Part shown: one piece after another, positions 58,482 to 64,000 of the stretch
Layout: every line of letters starts with the position of its first letter
How positions within the stretch are numbered: the first letter of the stretch is position 1
Assembly: GCA_022495005.1 (NCBI GenBank)
Contig: JAGYXB010001790.1
Coordinates: 248,001-312,000 of the forward strand
Direction: 5' to 3'
Length of the DNA: 64,000 nt
Source: Rhyacophila brunnea
Lineage: Eukaryota; Arthropoda; Insecta; Trichoptera; Rhyacophilidae
The notes under the pieces: generated by a model
Database searches by the model: none
Told to the model about the DNA's origin: nothing
The model's input: the letters and a program-made list of their open reading frames with translations, nothing else
Program-made: the position numbers and the translations under genes

Positions 58482-58969
58482 TAGAGTCGTGACCAAAAAT
58501 CTCGAGATACAATTAGAAAAAGTGAATCTCAAATCCAGAGATTTTTTTTTTCGAAATTTCAAGAATTCTCATTTCTTTATAAATCATCGATGAGAATCTT
58601 GAGAATTCGAAATATTGTTACAAGACAAAAATAACAAATGGAAGTTGAAACGGACAAAGAAAATTGCTGACCAGAACCAGATGTTTGCCGCCGGTGAATT
58701 TTTTTTAGATTAGAGAAGCTAAAAATAAAAATGAAATCCTCACGACTTTCAAGTCGTAACGGAATTTTGAAAAATTCGCCTTTTCAATTCAAAATTCATT
58801 TTTTTGGTAAAAAGCTTAAAATAATTCTCAAATTCAGCAGAAAATTTAGGCCGAATGAGTTTCAAAACAACAAATAAAGATATCTCTCAAATATTCTCGA
58901 GATAAAAAAATATTCTTGAAATAGAGAAATTCTCGAGAAACGGGAAAAGGTGTGAAAATCACAGCTCTA
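58482..58969. mobile_element. possible MITE with TAGAG-Y-GTGA tips
   Basis: The left tip TAGAGTCGTGACCAAAAATC and the inverted right tip TTAGAGCTGTGATTTTCACA share TAGAG-x-x-GTGA. The interior is rich in TTCTCGAGA-type words in both orientations. Flanks AACCTGAC (58474-58481) and ACTTTGAC (58970-58977) agree at only 5/8, so boundaries are uncertain. Confidence 0.4.
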
Positions 58970-59162
58970 ACTTTGACAACACAAAAAACTAATAAGATTG
59001 AAAAGGATATTTTTCACACTCCAATGGATCATTCGAACATATTATGAATAACGTCTGTTAGGTTAGTATCATACAATTTAAATATAGGTGATCGATAATA
59101 ATATGTTTGAACAACAATCTTTTCTAAACATACATAATTGAGAAATATATAGAAAAAAATAT

Positions 59163-59235
59163 TTTGCGGAGCGGGAATCGAACCCGCATCCATCGGAGTT
59201 TTCGCATTATGCTTTCCCAATATAACCACCCCCAC
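59163..59235 (-). mobile_element. tRNA-like sequence or SINE head
   Basis: On the minus strand, GTGGTTATATTGGGAAAGCA is followed by a perfect T-arm (GCGGG/CCCGC around TTCGATT) and then TCCGCAAAATATTTTTTTC. The acceptor 5' strand does not pair with the 3' strand, so a working tRNA is unlikely. The minus frame 59029-59250 is not a gene. Confidence 0.45.
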
Positions 59236-59825
59236 CCTATGTATGTTCAATAAAGAATATCATTCATAAAAATTGTGAATATTAGTAATAAGAAAATAAA
59301 AAAATAGTTAAACAATATTTTCAATATTTTCAATATGAAACATATCTATCCAAAATATTAACTCTTCATAACAATCATGGACTGGTAGATTTAAGTGTGC
59401 ATTTAACTGCCAACCAAATAAAAATAGCATTTAAATACAATAATAGTTACTCACGTCTTAACCCCCAATCCATCATGATTCAAGCAGTTTTCGGCACTGC
59501 CTGGTCGATTTTTGGAGCCGATGGCGATAATTTCAGTAGACTCTCTCTACGTATCTCCTTTTATAAATGGCAACACACTGTGCGACACCATTATATTATT
59601 ATAAGTTAGTACATATTATATTATTAAATTCACTTTGATAGTAAAAAGGGACTACACACTTTGATCACTTTTTTTATTTAACAGGTGGGTATAATATTAC
59701 ACATGCAAACAAAAAGAAGAAAAACACTTGCTGCAGTTCACATAATTAACTATTGATACGAAAATGTATATGTAGTAGAAGTAGACTTTCCAATACGATC
59801 TGATGCTGTCTGTCTTTACCTGTAC
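59236..59825. other. no recognisable feature
   Basis: AT-rich sequence before the foldback. The plus frame 59397-59609 has no recognisable domain. Confidence 0.5.
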
Positions 59826-59829
59826 TTAA

Positions 59830-61221
59830 GGGGGGACATGCTCGTCGAAGGTCAAAATTGAGTTTTTATTGTATTTTCAAACCATGACCCTGGACACTCC
59901 TTAAACGTTGTAGATAATCTATTTATATAATTTTGAAGCCTTATTATCCTTTATAGTTATTTTAAACATTTGATGACTGCATAAAGTATTTTTGTTACAT
60001 AAAATAGTATTCTTTTAAACCTCTCGCTCTAATGTTTTAGAATATAGTCATATTTTGGTACATAACTGTGCAGTGGTGTTAAGATTTTTTACATTTATTA
60101 ATTTTTAAACGCATTTATAAAACCATTAGTATAATTTATTACGAGATAATTTTTGTAAAATATTCACGATAAAAAATTATATTGATAATCTCTGTGATCC
60201 CAAATTTGACAAGAATTAGGCATTTTATTATTCAAAAAATCGGCAAGATTAACACATTTGAAGATGATTCTAAAGATACTTATTATAAGCTATGTCTTTG
60301 ACCATTCAAGTGTGATAAACATCTTATGAATAATGATTGCTTTATAATAATTATTGACCTAAGAATAAGGTAGTGTTTTTTTGAAATACGCCATTTCTTT
60401 TGTCATTCCCCAGTGGTTAAGCTACAACATACGGCCGTAGCCATAAATTGACAAACTATAATTGAAGTAGGGAGTAAAATGATATTGACGCGCGTGTTTG
60501 AACATGTACCGTTTAAAAAAAAATAAAAAAAAATCGGTTAGGTACATGTTCAAACACGCGCGTTAACATAATTTTACTCCCTACTTTAATTATAGTTTGC
60601 CAATTTATGGCTACGGCCGTATGTTGTAGCTTAACCACTGGGGAATGACAAAAGAAATGGCGTATTTCAAAAAAACACTACCTTATTCTTAGGTCAATAA
60701 TTATTATAAAGCAATCATTATTCATAAGATGTTTATCACACTTGAATGGTCAAAGACATAGCTTATAATAAGTATCTTTAGAATCATCTTCAAATGTGTT
60801 AATCTTGCCGATTTTTTGAATAATAAAATGCCTAATTCTTGTCAAATTTGGGATCACAGAGATTATCAATATAATTTTTTATCGTGAATATTTTACAAAA
60901 ATTATCTCGTAATAAATTATACTAATGGTTTTATAAATGCGTTTAAAAATTAATAAATGTAAAAAATCTTAACACCACTGCACAGTTATGTACCGAAATA
61001 TGACTATATTCTAAAACATTAGAGCGAGAGGTTTAAAAGAATACTATTTTATGTAACAAAAATACTTTATGCAGTCATCAAATGTTTAAAATAACTATAA
61101 AGGATAATAAGGCTTCAAAATTATATAAATAGATTATCTACAACGTTTAAGGAGTGTCCAGGATCATGGTTTTAAAATACAATAAAAACTCAATTTTGAC
61201 CTTCGACGAGCATGTCCCCCC
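59830..61221. mobile_element. 1.4-kb TTAA foldback element with equal-length arms
   Basis: A near-perfect inverted repeat. Including TTAA, the left arm is 59826-60510 and the right arm 60541-61225, 685 bases each, around a 30-base A-rich loop. The tips read TTAAGGGGGGACATGCTCGT and its complement. A few mismatches occur near the centre (GATATTGACG versus GTTAACG). No ORF of note is present. A partial copy lies at 20251-20434. The TTAA at both ends suggests a piggyBac- or Kolobok-type target. The arms would form a very long hairpin in RNA or single-stranded DNA. Confidence 0.85.
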
Positions 61222-61225
61222 TTAA

Positions 61226-61639
61226 ATATGGTATAAAAAATCGTTAAAATGTTAACATAGCTTGTTAATAATTAACCCAATTATTATTTTATACCCCAAG
61301 TATACAATAATAATAATAATCTTAATTGATTTAGTAGTCAAGCTTTTACCTAGGTAGGTAACGAAGTAAACTTTGTACGACCATTAAAGCTTGCCGTTGA
61401 GCGAAGAGCTTCAGTCAAAATCAGTATAACTTGGGGGGAAAAGTAATAGGTAGGTATACCTATATAACAGTAGACAGCTTTTTGAACTTTTTCAATAAGT
61501 GAATTTAGCGTCAGCGGTTTTAGTTTTTTAATTGGGTGCCTACTGGTTAATAATCAGGTTATATCGCTATAATCTGTGAATAAAGATATAACCCAATAAA
61601 ATATATTAATTGCGTGACGCTTCATACATTTTAATGAAC
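61226..61639. other. no recognisable feature
   Basis: AT-rich sequence with TAGGTAGGTA-type motifs. Confidence 0.5.
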
Positions 61640-61715
61640 TTCATAAAGTTGCCGAGAAGAATGTAAAGAGCTAGGGGACGCCTTCATCCAGCGGTAGATC
61701 GAGACTGACTGACGA
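61640..61715 (+). pseudogene. last codons of the RTE-like LINE
   Basis: GGGGACGCCTTCATCCAGCG followed by GTAGATCGAGACTGACTGAC corresponds to the G-x-AFIQ-x-WI-x-x-x end, with a stop replacing Trp and a short GAC/GAT tail. Very degraded. Confidence 0.4.
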
Positions 61716-61950
61716 TAATGGATGATACAATCAGTGACAAGGTGCTCTTTCACTTGTGGTCTCAAGTTGTATGCAAATTTGTTAGATAAATACCTACCTA
61801 CTTTTTCATTACGCATTACATTTAGCTAACTTAGAAGGGTAAATGCACCATAAATCTTAAAAAAAAATACATACACATGTCATCATCTACTGAGGATTAG
61901 AGCAATTCCACTAAACCTACTCTCAAACAACGGTGGTTTTAGGCACGTAG

Positions 61951-62544
61951 CAGTGTTGCCATCTTTTTCTATGCTGATTATAGTACAAAGGCGTAAAAAT
62001 TATAGTATTTATGATAAAAATATAGTACAGGAACATTTTTCGTCTTGAATCCCTTAAAATTATAGTATTTTGGCATATTTGGCGTAAAATAATAGTATTT
62101 TACATTTTTCGCCGAATCAAAATTATAGTATTGTATTATAATTCGAGTGCTTAAAGTCAGACAACGTTATCTACAAAAAAGTGTTTTTTTTTGAGATAAC
62201 GTTATTTTACATTTATGGCTACATGATAGTCAAACAACGTTATGTCAATCTTTTCTAATTTCTTATTAAATCGCCAGTAAAGTTTAACGCTAACTACATA
62301 AGTTACCCTTGTTTTCATATTTTTTTTAAACTATCCCTATAAATTTTAACATCATCATAAGCAAGATAAATGTACAATACACAATAAATTATAAAATATT
62401 AACATTAGGTTTTAAATAAACATTTCCCTTGTTGAGTTACAAGAATCTAAAATAACGATTTTTGGCTCTCCTGTAAAGTTGCACTTTTGTAGATAGTGTT
62501 GTTTGACACTAAGCCCTCGAATTATAGTACGGTTGGCAACACTG
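61951..62544. mobile_element. hAT-type MITE with a nested insertion
   Basis: The tips CAGTGTTGCCA and TGGCAACACTG are exact inverses, with flanks GCACGTAG (61943-61950) and GTACGTAT (62545-62552) matching at 6/8. Without the nested 376-bp element it would be about 214 bp. The interior is rich in AAAATTATAGTATTTT repeats. The CAGTG tip and 8-bp duplication are typical of hAT MITEs. Confidence 0.7.
62144..62519. mobile_element. CGAGTGCTTAAAG element, copy 2 (4-bp TSD)
   Basis: Nearly identical to 54974-55354 over the full length, flanked by AATT on both sides (62140-62143 and 62520-62523). It is inserted inside the hAT-type MITE. Differences from copy 1 are a shorter T run and a few substitutions, so the family was active recently. 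Confidence 0.8.
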
Positions 62545-62552
62545 GTACGTAT

Positions 62553-63554
62553 AGGCCCCCATTATAACGTTTTTTAAACTGTGATGTCGTTATTCACTGA
62601 CGACGTGGCATGGTATCGTCTACTTTATGTAAAACCATCATTGATTCAAAAAATGTAATGATCGCATTCTTCCTTTCATTTGCCGCCCCTAACCAATGCA
62701 TGACCTGTCTACCCCCATGGCATGTAAAGCAGCGACGACACGTCGACAACTCATCTTCATTTTTTAAATAGTCATTTATCCTGGATATAATAGGCCTTGA
62801 TTAAATTTATGTTCTATTTTGATATACGAAGGCTTTCTTCGACGTCTATGGTATAATTAGGTACTTATTCGAAAGAAATATAAGTATGTAGGTATGGAGA
62901 AAGATGCTTGGATTAACGATGGAGTTTAAAATAAACTTATATGCAAAGCTGTCTTCGCGGGGCATGGCATTATCAGCATAAAATATTTGAAGTGAGGAGA
63001 GGAAGGAGCAAAGTGAAAACGAGTTTCGAATTAAGCTCGTCGGATTTAAAACGCTTCGCGATAAGTCCCCTACAACATTATGCACCGAGCACAAACACCA
63101 CCAGCATTCATGCAGCAGACGCCCGAAACGTATCAGTGAGTTAATTAATTATTAATGGACGCCGGGCCGGGGACCTGGACGAATGGAAATATACGTCTGA
63201 ATTGTGGATATTTCTGAATCAGAATTTCGAGTGGAGTAGATTACCTAATGGCTTCGTTATTCAATTAAGAGACCTGTGTCTTAAATAATATGAAACCTCG
63301 AAAGCTTTCGCAATAAATAAAACTTGTGTAAAAGGGAAGTAATAGAAATAATGTCATATTATTTTTAATTAATTTCCAAACAAAAATAAGTTATTTAATT
63401 AATAATGAGCAACCTATCTTTTCACTAGACCCAAATTAATTACAAAAAAACTTTATGACGCCAGCATTAGGTACTTATAGTACCTAAACAGAATATTATT
63501 CGGGATCAAGACCGATTATTTTAAAAGTCAATAAAATCTTCGATATAACATTAT
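62553..63554. other. no recognised gene
   Basis: Less AT-rich around 62600-63170. Two opposing frames (62846-63094 minus, 62941-63144 plus) overlap, with no recognisable domain in either. Confidence 0.45.
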
Positions 63555-63675
63555 TTGGTTCTTGTCGATTTAAGGGAGGCCAGCGGCAAAAATAGCCGCA
63601 ATACTGGATTATTTGTTAGGCTAGGTTAGGATTTCATTCTTGAATTAATTAATTTTGCCAAAATCGCCCAAAAAA
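63555..63675 (-). mobile_element. central fragment of the 9-bp-TSD MITE family
   Basis: GGTTCTTGTCGATTTAAGGG, AAAATAGCCGCAATACTGGA, TTATTTGTTAGGCTAGGTTA and TTTTGCCAAAATCG align with the middle of 38351-38779. Both ends are missing. Confidence 0.5.
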
Positions 63676-64000
63676 GTAGCGCGATACCCGCCTGGCTTAC
63701 CGCAAACCAACCTGTGGCCATTACTTTAATAAATAAATCCCTACATAATTAAAAATGTCAGTAGCTAAATATTTTAAGAGACCAAAATGCAGCTAGGCCC
63801 CTATTTTGTAGTATTTATTTTTGCTATTTTGGTAATACTCGATAATCCCTACTATATTTTTTTTTACTTATGAATATGTTTGTTGTACGTACATTCAATA
63901 AGTATTTCAGTACAGGCATGTATTCTTAAACGGAAATTACGTCAAATTTTAACTAGGGCAGCATGCCACTAGCCATCACCCCTTGGATATACGAAATTTG
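63676..64000. other. no recognisable feature
   Basis: AT-rich sequence to the window edge. Confidence 0.5.

Overview
The window is a strongly AT-rich eukaryotic, arthropod-type (most likely insect) stretch dominated by repeats. Several things point that way: mariner-family transposases, RTE/jockey-like non-LTR retrotransposon tails, Penelope-like remnants, tRNA-derived SINEs, many MITE-like elements, recurrent TAGGTAGGTACC-type motifs, no bacterial-style operons and no long host ORF. A hemipteran (aphid-like) source would fit, but the sequence does not settle it. No intact gene was found. Almost every coding signal I can name is a broken piece of a mobile element.

Layout. 1-2205: an LTR-retrotransposon-like unit with two ~460-bp direct repeats and a short structured interior. 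4.5-7.1 kb: a MITE with 9-bp target-site duplications (TSDs), a LINE tail and an internally deleted pogo-like element full of GGGTCACAGTGGATCA-type motifs. 10.7-13.3 kb: a foldback element, a 5'-truncated LINE with a 12-bp TSD, an inverted-repeat MITE and a second LINE remnant. 13.8-20.4 kb: a TTAA-type long-TIR element, a hAT-like element with 8-bp TSDs, a second 9-bp-TSD MITE, a TIR element and one end of a TTAA foldback. 23.9-30.2 kb: a Penelope-like remnant with a hammerhead-like motif, LINE tails and several MITEs. 30.4-33.6 kb: a LINE-tail minisatellite carrying a 1286-bp mariner. 35.5-40.7 kb: a LINE tail, a tRNA-headed SINE inside a local duplication, a MITE inserted in another MITE, a SINE and a GIY-YIG fragment. 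42.4-48.2 kb: repeat pile-ups, a jockey-like RT tail and an exact 147-bp tandem duplication. 50.9-57.4 kb: LINE and SINE pieces, a long-TIR element, a hAT-like element with a second element nested in it, and a second mariner. 57.5-63.7 kb: TIR elements, a tRNA-like sequence, a 1.4-kb TTAA foldback with two 685-base arms, and a hAT-type MITE with another insertion in it.

Nothing here works as a pathway. The value of the window is its transposon stratigraphy: many insertions have visible TSDs, nested pairs give relative ages, and three are checked against an uninterrupted related copy or the rejoined host sequence. Long stretches between the named repeats show only AT-rich sequence in which I see no supportable feature; they are listed as such.
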